Below, piece after piece: positions 18,138-26,335 of a DNA stretch of 64,000 nt. The stretch comes from Aquimarina muelleri DSM 19832. GTDB lineage: Bacteria > Bacteroidota > Bacteroidia > Flavobacteriales > Flavobacteriaceae. The notes beneath the pieces were generated by a model. It was not told the DNA's origin, made no database searches, and saw only the letters and a program-made list of their open reading frames with translations. The translations under genes and the position numbers were made by a program. The DNA lies in contig NZ_AUML01000033.1 in assembly GCF_000430665.1 (NCBI RefSeq), forward strand, positions 1 to 64,000. The letters are read 5' to 3'. Numbering within the stretch: position 1 is the first letter of the stretch; each line of letters begins with the position of its first letter.

Positions 18138-18845
18138 TTATAATATATTATAAGTTAAACTTGTTTGTATGTTTTGGTCTTTTAAAAAAACAATTAACTC
18201 TTCTGTAGAACTGCCATGTTCTAGAGTGTATTGTAATTTTAATTTTTCAGATTCTTCACTTTGCGTAATTGTTGGCGCATCATTATAACTAAGGATTGGA
18301 TTGTCAAAAAGTAAATCGAGTACTTGTTCTGCGGTGAGATCAGTTTTTAGATATAAAGTTTTTCTTAGGACACTATCTTTGTCAGATTGGATGGTAAAAC
18401 CTGTTTTTTCTACATATGAATAATTTAGATAGTGCTCTCCTTCTTCTGTACTAATGGTTACTCCAAAAGGCATTACTTTTTCGATTTCTCCTCGAAAATC
18501 TCCTATCTTAACAGAGGCTTCTTCTCTAAATAATGGATTAATTTGAAAAAAGATACCATTGATATAATTCGTAATATATGAATAACCAAAAACTCCTAAT
18601 ATAATTAGTACTATAGTGTGAGTGATATAGTTAATAGATATAAAGCCTAATGCTATAATCAATACAGCAACGGGGTTATAAAATAGAATTACTTTTTTAA
18701 GTATTATAATAAAGTTTTTATTTCCAATATTTCTTTTTGCAAATCGATCTAATAGATAAATAATTAATTTTAAAGCCCAATAACAAACTGCTAGTAAAAT
18801 AAAAAGCGACCATAGCTCGTTCCATGTATTTAATGTTGAAATCAT
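18138..18845 (-). CDS. MscS-like membrane protein
   Basis: 235 residues. About four helices (near 10-30, 45-65, 65-85 and 85-105) precede a soluble beta-type domain beginning near 108 with FREEASVKIGDFRGEIEKV, which has the MscS middle-domain pattern (pathway, then GxV and interaction with a membrane segment). The remaining C-terminal ~90 residues are alpha/beta and could match the MscS alpha/beta domain. The gene sits 8 bases after the ATPase gene and 1 base before the antiporter gene. The pore helix is less Gly/Ala-rich than in E. coli MscS, so a gating role is uncertain. Confidence 0.65.
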   Translation of the reverse strand: MISTLNTWNELWSLFILLAVCYWALKLIIYLLDRFAKRNIGNKNFIIILKKVILFYNPVAVLIIALGFISINYITHTIVLIILGVFGYSYITNYINGIFFQINPLFREEASVKIGDFRGEIEKVMPFGVTISTEEGEHYLNYSYVEKTGFTIQSDKDSVLRKTLYLKTDLTAEQVLDLLFDNPILSYNDAPTITQSEESEKLKLQYTLEHGSSTEELIVFLKDQNIQTSLTYNIL

Positions 18846-18853
18846 TTTTGTTT

Positions 18854-21235
18854 TTAGTTAGTTATATCTCTATACTTAAGAGATTCGTAAATGTCATTAC
18901 TTACTACTGTATTTAGTTGTAGTATACCAGAATTGTTACGTATTAATATTTTGGTATTGATTAAACGTTTTAAAGCAGATTGATAGACTATATATTGTTT
19001 TCCGATGAATTTTTTTAGCAAGGTTTCGTGAATGTATTTGTATAAAAAAACATATTTGAGTATTATAATTTCTTCTGAAGTAAAGAAGTCTTTAAACATA
19101 AAATCTTTTTCTTGATAAACTACATTATTATTATCTATCACAGTAGTACTATAGGTCCATGCTTGTAATACTTCACCAATATTATAGTTTAACTCTTTAC
19201 TTAACTTTAGCACCTCTTTCTTTATTTGTTTTGATGGTATTGGTAGTCCATCTGGATAGACTATGGTTTTATGAGCAGCACCATGACGTAGCAAGACGGC
19301 ATTATGTATCTCTTTAGTACTTGATTTACTTAAATTAATGACGGAAGTAAAAGCATTAGAAAATAATAATCTTTTATCTAGGTGAGCTTGCATTGCTTGA
19401 GAAGTAGAGACCATAAGGTAAGCATTATCCGATTCGGATTCCATAAACTGAATAGTAGCTCTTACATTATCTAACAAGGATGATTTTTCGTCTCTCCATA
19501 GCTCTATATCATCAATAATGATAAGAGGTTTGATATTATATAAATGGTTTTTTATGTATTGAAGAGCCTCTTTTAAATCATACGAAGTTTTAAATTTTCT
19601 TCCTTCTAATGTTATAGTAGTATCTACAGAGAGAAGTATAATACGCTTGCCAAAGTGTTTTTTAGCAATATATTCCATGAAAGTAGATTTCCCACTTAGA
19701 TGGTTTCCTAATATTAGGGTAGACTGGTTAAAACCTTCTTTCCATAGTGAGACATTGTTACTAAGTGTTTCTTCTGCTTCTAAACGAGGGACTAAAAATA
19801 AATCTCCAATAAAATTTTTATTTAAAAATAGAGTATCATAATGAGCATTAGATTCTTTGTACATTCTATGATTTATACATTTTATAGTAGCTTCTAATCG
19901 GCTATGATTTTCTGAGTAGTTATATGGTTCATATTTTGAACTAAAATCATTAAAAAAATGTTTTATTTTATTTTTTAAACGAATAAAAGCACCTCCTTTT
20001 ATAGATGCATATTGTGTAATAGAGGATTGTAATGATACTTCTAAAAACTCCTCTTTGCTATATACTTTTGTAGCAAAAAACTCTGTATTAATTTTATTTT
20101 GGATATAAGCTATAGATGCTTTTTGTTCTACAGAGTTTTTTGATAATGTACTTTGTATTTCGTTAAGTGTTTGTAATTGAGATGGTATGGCTTCTAGTGT
20201 GTCATTGTTTTTAGCTAGAACTAAACTGCTTTTTAAGTTTAATAGGCTATGGTTTAAAAAAGAAACCATTGTTGTTTTTGTATCCCAAATTTCTATTAAA
20301 AAAGGTAAAGATTCATAATCCAACCATTTTTTTACAGATTTATTAAAGTCTATTTTTCTTTTTTGTAATAATCCTTCATTTGTTGCAACAGGTAGATTAA
20401 TTTCTTTTAGGTTCTTTATTTCAGTTTCTATAGTCTTCGTGTAAGTTTCTTGCTGTAAGTTGCTTATGTCTTTTTTAGAAATTATTTTTTCAATCCAAGA
20501 ATTAATCTCATTAATCTGATTTATAGATTGTATGTTTTTAATTCTTTCAATAGTTTGTTGTAATATTTCATTAGAGACTTCTATTTCTTTTTTATTATCT
20601 ACACAGATATGAGTAGTTATATTTTTAATAGTCTTAAAAACCTCTATAACTTTATCAAAATCAATATTAGAGTTTTTAATTTCTATAAGTTGTTTTAATC
20701 CTGTAGAGAATTGTTCTTTATATATATACCAAGGGTTTTTTTGGTGTTTGATTTTTAAGGTGGTTTTGGTAATATTTTTTTTTGTTTTTGGACCACTATT
20801 TTGAAATTCATTTATAGATACAAGAAGAGAATTAATAGCTTGTTCTAATACGTTTTTTGATTTTTGGAAGTGAGTATAAAGAGTTTCATTAGAGATTATT
20901 TCCTCAGATTTTTTGTATTGAGCTATCTGTAGTTGTAAAAAAACATCGCGATGAATTATCACTATATCTTTAAATAATTCTGGAAAAATATAATGTAACA
21001 ATTCTATTTCATAAATATTTATTGTTTTCTCCTCATTTAATTTTGTTATCTCTTGATCACCTATTGTTATATATTGATTAGTTAAATCAACAAAATCAGA
21101 TAAAATTACTTGTGTAAGATGGTTTCCAGATTTAGAGTTTTTTAATTGTATGCTATAGTTTTCAATTTGATTAACAAGAATTTTTAAAGAGGTTAATGTA
21201 GTTACTTCAAATTTTTCAATTGGATTTATGTTCAT
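18854..21235 (-). CDS. Large P-loop ATPase with coiled-coil N-terminus
   Basis: 793 residues, no membrane helix and no signal peptide. Residues ~1-440 are helical with long coiled-coil-prone stretches, rich in Lys, Glu, Asn and Ile. Then an ATPase core has Walker A GNHLSGKS (about 514-521) and Walker B LIIIDDIELW (about 565-574), like AAA/STAND-type modules. The C-terminal ~130 residues could be a winged-helix region. No family name is certain. It is first in a tight operon with an MscS-like protein and a cation/proton antiporter, so it may sense a cell state and gate transport. This gene order was not recognised as a described system. Confidence 0.65.
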   Translation of the reverse strand: MNINPIEKFEVTTLTSLKILVNQIENYSIQLKNSKSGNHLTQVILSDFVDLTNQYITIGDQEITKLNEEKTINIYEIELLHYIFPELFKDIVIIHRDVFLQLQIAQYKKSEEIISNETLYTHFQKSKNVLEQAINSLLVSINEFQNSGPKTKKNITKTTLKIKHQKNPWYIYKEQFSTGLKQLIEIKNSNIDFDKVIEVFKTIKNITTHICVDNKKEIEVSNEILQQTIERIKNIQSINQINEINSWIEKIISKKDISNLQQETYTKTIETEIKNLKEINLPVATNEGLLQKRKIDFNKSVKKWLDYESLPFLIEIWDTKTTMVSFLNHSLLNLKSSLVLAKNNDTLEAIPSQLQTLNEIQSTLSKNSVEQKASIAYIQNKINTEFFATKVYSKEEFLEVSLQSSITQYASIKGGAFIRLKNKIKHFFNDFSSKYEPYNYSENHSRLEATIKCINHRMYKESNAHYDTLFLNKNFIGDLFLVPRLEAEETLSNNVSLWKEGFNQSTLILGNHLSGKSTFMEYIAKKHFGKRIILLSVDTTITLEGRKFKTSYDLKEALQYIKNHLYNIKPLIIIDDIELWRDEKSSLLDNVRATIQFMESESDNAYLMVSTSQAMQAHLDKRLLFSNAFTSVINLSKSSTKEIHNAVLLRHGAAHKTIVYPDGLPIPSKQIKKEVLKLSKELNYNIGEVLQAWTYSTTVIDNNNVVYQEKDFMFKDFFTSEEIIILKYVFLYKYIHETLLKKFIGKQYIVYQSALKRLINTKILIRNNSGILQLNTVVSNDIYESLKYRDITN

Positions 21236-21800
21236 TTAAATGTTTTTCAGTTTTGAACTACTTTTTTTGTTTAGATACGTATCATTTTGGATATCGCTTT
21301 AATTAAGTGTTTTTTGGAAACGATTTTTAAAACTAATCAAAATAAATAAAAGAGAACATTAAAAAGGCTCTTAGAATAATCTTAAATTATGTTAATATCA
21401 ATTTGATTTTGGAATAGTACGTATAAATCTGTTCTTTTTCACTTACTCGGTGTAAAAAATAAAACTGTAATTAGGACAATATTAATTTTTTGTCTTGATT
21501 GAATAAAAAAAAGAATTTTATTTATACTAAATTCAATTTTTTGTGACGCTTATTTGTTTAGATATGGGTGCATTTGTTGTTGTTCTATTTTGTAAAGAAT
21601 CTCTTGAATGTGTAGAAAAACCTTTGTTTATTGTGGCAAGTAAAGCAATATTAGATTTCATACAATTTAAATTTAAGTTACTTTTTATGTTTTAGAATTC
21701 ATGTTTTTTAAGACTTTATGATTTCTTGAAAATTATTGATTTATCGGTAAGTTTTTTGATTATATGCTGTCATTTATTATGATACCATAGTTTTTGGTTT

Positions 21801-21842
21801 TTAATCCGCATTATGGAGTTTAATTCTCCGAGGTTATTGATT
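21801..21842 (+). repeat. Dispersed palindromic repeat, copy B (internal deletion)
   Basis: TTAATCCGCATTATGGAGTT joins directly to CTCCGAGGTTATTGATT. The outer blocks match the full copies, but the central ~55 bases with the ACAAAATATATTTTC core are missing. This is a clean internal deletion derivative. Confidence 0.7.
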
Positions 21843-21851
21843 AAGTTTTAG

Positions 21852-22007
21852 TTTGTTTTTTAATATTCATTTGATTTAATTCGACTTCTAAGATATAATG
21901 AATTTCGATTGTATTTAATGTCTCAAGGACTTCTTTAGTCACTTCTGTAATTGTTGTATTGCCTTTTGTTTTTAGTTTTTTTGTGCAAAAGCCTATAAAC
22001 TAAAAGA
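21852..22007 (-). pseudogene. Possible gene remnant
   Basis: An open segment of about 50 codons on the - strand contains the peptide KGNTTITEVTKEVLETLNTI and ends with TAA near 21850. It has no ATG start and a stop lies just upstream. Composition looks protein-like, but no family was recognised. It could also be a short gene using a rare start, since the GTGAC-type promoter motif lies about 40 bases upstream. Confidence 0.22.
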
Positions 22008-22046
22008 GAATAGGAATATATCTATAGTATTATTTTTATATATTTA

Positions 22047-22071
22047 GACACTTATGTTTTTTTTAAGTCAC
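22047..22071 (-). promoter_or_regulatory. Putative ECF-type promoter in the ATPase-operon leader
   Basis: On the - strand it reads GTGAC, TTAAAAAAAACATAA, GTGTC (15-base spacing), matching the motif before the sigma gene at 24516. It points toward the ATPase/MscS/antiporter operon, about 810 bases away, and away from the MscS gene at 22139. Whether transcription runs that far is not known. Confidence 0.35.
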
Positions 22072-22110
22072 ATTTATTATCTTTTTACTCGTTTATATTA
22101 TAATATGAAA

Positions 22111-22118
22111 TATTTTTG
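22111..22118 (+). promoter_or_regulatory. Candidate housekeeping -7 box, MscS gene
   Basis: TATTTTTG fits the Bacteroidota -7 consensus TAnnTTTG, 20 bases before the ATG at 22139. No clear -33 TTTG partner is seen. Confidence 0.3.
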
Positions 22119-22138
22119 TACTAAATAGTTCGATATTT

Positions 22139-22672
22139 ATGGTTACTTATAAACAGGAGTTATTACATACTGCTATATTGATTGTTATTGTTTTTTTAGT
22201 TCTTATAATTACTAAAAGTGCTATAAGAAAGTTTGGCTTTGTAAGGTCGATTGAAATAAACAGAAGAAAACTAATTTTTTACTTAAGTTATTTGATTATA
22301 TATATATTTGCAGGATCTGCATTAGCTATTATATGGGGGGTAGATTTAAAGCAATTTACTGTTTTTATCTCTTCTGTATTAGCTGTTTTAGGGGTAGGGT
22401 TTTTTGCGCAATGGTCAATTCTATCTAATTTAACTGCAAGTGTAATTTTATTTTTTAGTCACCCATTAAGAATAGGGGATAGGATACGTGTTTTGGATAA
22501 AGATTTTGATTGGACAGGAGAGGTTGCAGATATAACTGGTTTTTACCTTTTTATGAAGACAGATGATGGAAAAAACATTACGATTCCTACATCATTGATT
22601 ATGCAAAAAGGAATAGAGATTTTAGGTAAAATTGATATAGAAGATGTAGATAGTGGAGAAGAGCATGATTGA
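22139..22672 (+). CDS. Small MscS-family mechanosensitive channel
   Basis: 177 residues. Three membrane helices (about 8-25, 43-65 and 70-100) end in a pore-like segment with VLGVGFFAQWSILSNL, followed by the MscS beta domain (HPLRIGDRIRVL, GEVADITGFYLFMKTDDGKNITIPTS). It lacks the C-terminal alpha/beta cage of larger MscS proteins, which is common in short homologues. It probably releases solutes on membrane tension. It converges with a second MscS gene at 22894, with a repeat copy and a bidirectional terminator between them. Confidence 0.88.
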   Translation: MVTYKQELLHTAILIVIVFLVLIITKSAIRKFGFVRSIEINRRKLIFYLSYLIIYIFAGSALAIIWGVDLKQFTVFISSVLAVLGVGFFAQWSILSNLTASVILFFSHPLRIGDRIRVLDKDFDWTGEVADITGFYLFMKTDDGKNITIPTSLIMQKGIEILGKIDIEDVDSGEEHD

Positions 22673-22710
22673 TTTTAATGATAGGGTTTAGTAAGTTTTC
22701 TTTTTTATTT

Positions 22711-22808
22711 TAATCCACATTGTGGACTTTAATTTTCCGAAGCTTGCCTCGAAAACAAAATATATTTTCGGAAGTATACCTAGTGAGCTTGCTCCGAGGT
22801 TATTGATT
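22711..22808 (+). repeat. Dispersed palindromic repeat, copy C
   Basis: A full-length, well-conserved copy: TAATCCACATTGTGGA at the left (containing the TCCACA/TGTGGA stem), GCCTCGAAAACAAAATAT and TATTTTCGGAAG in the centre, and CTCCGAGGTTATTGATT at the right. It lies between convergent genes. Confidence 0.88.
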
Positions 22809-22814
22809 TAAAAA

Positions 22815-22865
22815 AAACAAGATTCTAAAGAGGTGGCCCATCTTAAAAAATCTTGTTTCTTTTTA
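22815..22865. terminator. Bidirectional terminator between two MscS genes
   Basis: AAACAAGATT (about 22815-22824) pairs with AATCTTGTTT (about 22849-22858) with a T-rich tail (CTTTTT). The loop is about 24 bases with GGTGGCCCATC. It separates convergent MscS genes. Confidence 0.7.
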
Positions 22866-22893
22866 TAATAGTTTTGGTTATATAGATAGTTAA

Positions 22894-23730
22894 TTAGTTT
22901 TTTACTTTTTTAATTTCTACCTGATTTTCTACAACATCTTTAATAGGTAAAATTATTTTACCACTTTTTGTGTTAAGAGTCATGCAAATATTATCTATAG
23001 ATTCAACACTGCCTTCTATATCTTTTATTTTTACAATATCTCCTATTTCATAATTTTTTCGAGTATAAAAAGTTCTGAGAAGATCGCCAATTACATCTTT
23101 AGAGCCCAATCCAAATCCAATAGAAATAGCTAAAAGAAACGCACCTAAAATAACGGTAACATTATTCGTTACTACTGTGGTATCTATACCTGCTTGATTT
23201 AAAGCAGTAATGGTTATAATTACTGCTATTATATAAAATACTAAAGTGCTTATGATTTTAGAGCCAGCTAAATCAAAAGACTCATAAAAACCTTGTATTG
23301 CTTTTTTTACAAATTTTGCGATATAAATACCTATCATAAATAAAGCGATAGCACTAAATAATTTAGGTAAGTACCTTAATAAATTGCCAATTTCTTCGGA
23401 CACAATTGTCCAATCCATAATGTCTGAAGCGATGATTAAAAATACTAGAAACATTATCCATTTTACAAATATTACAATTGCATTGGTTATACCGAATTTA
23501 ATATCGGTTGTTCCAAACAATTTCATTTGGTTTATTTTTGCAGTAAGTTGATCTATTTTTACAAATTTTAATACTCTTTTTAATAGAAATATTATAATTT
23601 TAGTAACTATCCATCCTAATAATAAAATGAGAATAGCACCTATTATATTTGGCAATGCAGTCATTATTTTTTCTCCCATTGCAGATAGAGACTTGAAGGT
23701 AAGTTCTTTCCATTGCGTTATTGTTTCCAT
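22894..23730 (-). CDS. MscS-family mechanosensitive channel
   Basis: 278 residues. An N-terminal segment with a helix near 27-55 (NIIGAILILLLGWIVTKI) and two further helices leads to the pore helix and the signature GFGLGSKDVIGDLLRTFY (about 205-222), then the beta domain (EIGDIVKIKDIEGSVESI). A ligand-free MscS/MscK-type osmotic safety valve is the usual role. It follows, with a 27-base gap, the small partner gene of an ECF sigma factor, so this channel is probably part of that sigma operon. Confidence 0.9.
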   Translation of the reverse strand: METITQWKELTFKSLSAMGEKIMTALPNIIGAILILLLGWIVTKIIIFLLKRVLKFVKIDQLTAKINQMKLFGTTDIKFGITNAIVIFVKWIMFLVFLIIASDIMDWTIVSEEIGNLLRYLPKLFSAIALFMIGIYIAKFVKKAIQGFYESFDLAGSKIISTLVFYIIAVIITITALNQAGIDTTVVTNNVTVILGAFLLAISIGFGLGSKDVIGDLLRTFYTRKNYEIGDIVKIKDIEGSVESIDNICMTLNTKSGKIILPIKDVVENQVEIKKVKN

Positions 23731-23757
23731 GTTTTTATGATTTGTTAATAGTGGTTT

Positions 23758-23940
23758 TTATGATTTTTTTTTGACTTTAAAAAAAGAGGCCATAGTAGCT
23801 TGATAATTACTTGTAAATAGCGAAGCTATATCTGTAACTAATTTTAAAGAAGCAATTTCAGACATAACTTTTTCTTTAAGTTCTTTTGGCACTTCTTTAT
23901 TAGGAATGCCTATTTTTTTAAAAGGATTTTCTCTTTCCAT
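23758..23940 (-). CDS. Small ECF-sigma-linked protein, copy 1
   Basis: 60 residues, soluble and charged, with no membrane segment. It begins with an ENPFK motif and contains VPKELKEKVMSEIASLK. A second copy (56 residues, at 24631-24801) has the same ENPFK start, then APKEIKDNIMKEIASIK, so the two are clear paralogues. Each follows an ECF sigma gene immediately, here 3 bases after the stop. A cytoplasmic anti-sigma factor or sigma cofactor is an inference from position; no zinc motif (HxxxCxxC) of ZAS anti-sigmas is present. Confidence 0.7.
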   Translation of the reverse strand: MERENPFKKIGIPNKEVPKELKEKVMSEIASLKLVTDIASLFTSNYQATMASFFKVKKKS

Positions 23941-23943
23941 ATA

Positions 23944-24516
23944 TTATGATATAGAATTGTATATTTCAATAATTCTTGATTTAGCTCTTTTTAATCTCAT
24001 TTTTACTGCGCTTTCATTAATATTTAATAATATTTGTAACTCTTTTATAGAGACATCATCTTGATATTTTAATAATAAAATAGATTTTTCATTTGGATCT
24101 ATCAGTTCTATAGCTTTTTGTAGTTTATCTACTCGCATTTGAAATAAACTATCCTCATTAACTTCAATATGTAAATGAATATCATGGTCTTTAAGAACAT
24201 CAGAGTACTTATTAATCTTATTTTCTTTATTTCTATTTACAAAATTGACACATAAGTTATAAGTAAAAGAGTATAACCAAGTAGAAAATTTAGCTTGCTT
24301 TTTGTAACTAGATAGTTTGGTAAACAATTTTAAAAACACATCTTGAGTTAGATCTTTTGCTTCCTCTTTTGATTTAACAAAGCCAAAACACTTATTGTAA
24401 ATTTTTTGAGCATATCGATCATATATTTCTTCAAAAAGAATAGTGTTTTTGTGTACTACAATTTTTTCTACAAGTTCCTCATCTGTTAGTTTTTGGAGTA
24501 GATCATTATTTTTCAA
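23944..24516 (-). CDS. ECF RNA polymerase sigma factor, copy 1
   Basis: 190 residues. Region 2 includes LFEEIYDRYAQKIYNKC and EEAKDLTQDVFLKLFTK; region 4 includes PNEKSILLLKYQDDVSIKEL and INESAVKMRLKRAKSRI, a helix-turn-helix for the -35 element. It is a paralogue of the sigma at 24798-25427. It is followed by a ~60-residue partner and an MscS gene in the same direction. The GTGAC-N15-GTGTC motif 32 bases before its ATG would allow autoregulation. Confidence 0.92.
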   Translation of the reverse strand: MKNNDLLQKLTDEELVEKIVVHKNTILFEEIYDRYAQKIYNKCFGFVKSKEEAKDLTQDVFLKLFTKLSSYKKQAKFSTWLYSFTYNLCVNFVNRNKENKINKYSDVLKDHDIHLHIEVNEDSLFQMRVDKLQKAIELIDPNEKSILLLKYQDDVSIKELQILLNINESAVKMRLKRAKSRIIEIYNSIS

Positions 24517-24548
24517 TTTTGGTTACATATTAGTTTCTTATATTTTAA

Positions 24549-24573
24549 GACACTAATTGTTTGAAAAAGTCAC
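24549..24573 (-). promoter_or_regulatory. Putative autoregulated ECF promoter
   Basis: On the - strand it reads GTGAC, TTTTTCAAACAATTA, GTGTC (15-base spacing), ending 32 bases before the ATG of the sigma gene. The position suggests the sigma factor drives its own operon, a common ECF design. Other motif copies are at 7506, 16604 and 22047. Confidence 0.5.
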
Positions 24574-24630
24574 TTAGAGATATTTTTTATAAAAGAATAT
24601 AGATAGGTTAGAATTTAAAGGATAGATAAG

Positions 24631-24801
24631 TTATTTTTCACTCTTAAAATAACTCTTTATTACAGAGGGGTATTTAATAAAAAATAAATCTCCAAACTCC
24701 ATAAATAACTTTATGGATGCGATCTCTTTCATTATATTGTCTTTAATTTCTTTGGGAGCTTCTTTTTTAGTTTCAAGATTTTTAAATGGATTTTCTTTCA
24801 T
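24631..24801 (-). CDS. Small ECF-sigma-linked protein, copy 2
   Basis: 56 residues, starting MKENPFKNLETKKE and continuing PKEIKDNIMKEIASIKLF. It is clearly homologous to the 60-residue gene at 23758-23940 over its first ~32 residues, while the tails differ. Its ATG (24799-24801) overlaps the stop of the upstream sigma gene, so it is translationally coupled. Conservation of the pair next to two sigma factors argues it is a real gene despite its size. Confidence 0.7.
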   Translation of the reverse strand: MKENPFKNLETKKEAPKEIKDNIMKEIASIKLFMEFGDLFFIKYPSVIKSYFKSEK

Positions 24802-25352
24802 AGTTTCATTTTATTATGTGCTTGAACAACTTTTATTTTGGCCCTTTTTAGTCTCATTTTCACAGCACTTTCTCCAATGTTAAGTATAACTTGTAGATCT
24901 TTTACAGAAATTTCATCTTGATATTTTAATAAAAGAATGGCTTTGTCTTCTGGATCAATAGTATTTAGTATTTTCTCTAGTTTAGATACTTTTATTTCAA
25001 AAAGTTGTTCGTCATTAACATCTTCATTTTCAAACAAATGATATTCGTGTTTTTCTATAGTATCAGACAGGCTCTCCATTTTTCTTAGAGGATCTCTTTT
25101 TAAATAATTTATACAAAAGTTATACGTAAAAGCATATAGCCAAGTAGAGAATTTAGAATTTCCTTTAAACGTATGTAGTTTAGTAAAAAGTTTTAAAAAA
25201 ACATCTTGTGTCAAGTCTTTTGCTTCTTCTTCGTTTTTGGTAAAGCTATAGCATTTATTATATATTTTTTTACTATACCGATCATAAAGAGTACTAAATA
25301 AAAGAGGGTTTTGAGAAGAACCAATTTTGTCAACTAACTCCTCATCAGTCAT
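24798..25352 (-). CDS. ECF RNA polymerase sigma factor, copy 2
   Basis: 184 residues from the chosen ATG (25350-25352), reading MTDEELVDKIGSS. That aligns with TDEELVEKIV near the start of its paralogue at 23944. An upstream in-frame GTG at 25425-25427 would add 25 residues, which is less likely. Region 2 (LYDRYSKKIYNKC, EEAKDLTQDVFLKLFTK) and region 4 (DKAILLLKYQDEISVKDL, INI-type GESAVKMRLKRAK) are intact. It shares blocks of identical residues with copy 1, so the two arose by duplication with their small partners. Target promoters may overlap. Confidence 0.9.
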   Translation of the reverse strand: MTDEELVDKIGSSQNPLLFSTLYDRYSKKIYNKCYSFTKNEEEAKDLTQDVFLKLFTKLHTFKGNSKFSTWLYAFTYNFCINYLKRDPLRKMESLSDTIEKHEYHLFENEDVNDEQLFEIKVSKLEKILNTIDPEDKAILLLKYQDEISVKDLQVILNIGESAVKMRLKRAKIKVVQAHNKMKL

Positions 25353-25579
25353 TGTCTTAAAATCCTTTAAAATAGAACTAGGTTTTTTATGTATAAGTAC
25401 AAAAAATAATCTTTTTAAAAGAGTCACAACAATTTTAGTTTATTGGGTAAATATGTTTAATGGTCAAATTTAGTTAAAAATGTAACCTAAATTTTATAAT
25501 AGAACCTTAAAATACAAACATAGGTACAGTATTCAATTTGCAGTTTAATTTGTTAGATTAAAAAAGGTAAAAATAGATT

Positions 25580-26335
25580 CTATCTAAAAATAATATTATC
25601 TTTTACAAATAAGTTTTTGTAACGCTCACTAAATGAAATTTTGTCATTACTATCCAGTAGTATCAGATTATCTTCAAAATAAATTTCTTTAATCTTTTTT
25701 ATATTTACTAAATAATTACGATGAACTTGCTTAAAATCAGGGTTAGATAATATTTCTTTTATTCTTGTAAGGGATAGCTTAATTTGATAATGTTCTTTGT
25801 CACATTTTAGGTTACAATATTTTTCTTTTACTTCTATATAGCTTATAGACTGTACAGCAACTTTTACAACACTTTTCTTTTTTTTGATAAAGAAAAAAAT
25901 AGGACTTAAAACAGCATTTTCTGAATTAAAACTTATGGTGTTAGATTGTTCATAATGTGATTCAATTGCTAGTTCTAAAGAAAACAGGAGCTCTAATTCA
26001 TTATAAGGTTTTAATAAATAAATAAAAGGATTGGTAAGCTTTGCTTGATCAAAAATCAATTTACTCTGCAGATTCGTTAAGAATAAAAAAGGAATGTTAA
26101 TACCTTGTTTATTTAGGTATTGTGCAAAATGGATACCTTCAGGTTTTCCATTAATAAGGATATCTAGAACAATCATATCAAAAAAATGATTTTGTATTTC
26201 TTGTTTAGCTTCCTGTATGTTTTTAGATACAATTACATCATAATTGTTATCCTTAAGAAATAATTGAATTTCTTCAGCTTCTTGTGTTTGATCTTCTAAA
26301 ATCAATAATTTTAATTTTTTCATATTACGTTGCAC
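25580..26335 (-). CDS. LytTR-type response regulator
   Basis: 251 residues. The receiver domain has the acidic pair ED (14-15), phosphoacceptor Asp58 (MIVLDIL) and the conserved Lys in LLKPYNE. The LytTR DNA-binding domain occupies about 140-250 with FKQVHRNYLVNI and SFSERYKNLF. An internal Met at residue 5 (MKKLKLLILEDQ) is an equally good start. The gene overlaps the histidine kinase by 11 bases and ends the operon. A normal phosphorelay output is expected. Confidence 0.9.
   Translation of the reverse strand: MQRNMKKLKLLILEDQTQEAEEIQLFLKDNNYDVIVSKNIQEAKQEIQNHFFDMIVLDILINGKPEGIHFAQYLNKQGINIPFLFLTNLQSKLIFDQAKLTNPFIYLLKPYNELELLFSLELAIESHYEQSNTISFNSENAVLSPIFFFIKKKKSVVKVAVQSISYIEVKEKYCNLKCDKEHYQIKLSLTRIKEILSNPDFKQVHRNYLVNIKKIKEIYFEDNLILLDSNDKISFSERYKNLFVKDNIIFR

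Larger units (their letters stand above)
21236..22138. other. Long intergenic region between ATPase operon and MscS gene
   Basis: About 900 bases with no convincing complete gene. It holds a truncated dispersed repeat (21801-21842), a possible gene remnant on the - strand (21852-22007), the GTGAC-N15-GTGTC motif (22047-22071) and a TAnnTTTG box (22111-22118). From the motif to the ATPase gene there is an unusually long potential leader of about 800 bases. Confidence 0.5.

Noticed and set aside
25353-25427. GTG start for ECF sigma copy 2
   Set aside because: The extra 25 residues are absent in the close paralogue. The ATG at 25352 aligns with TDEELV of copy 1.
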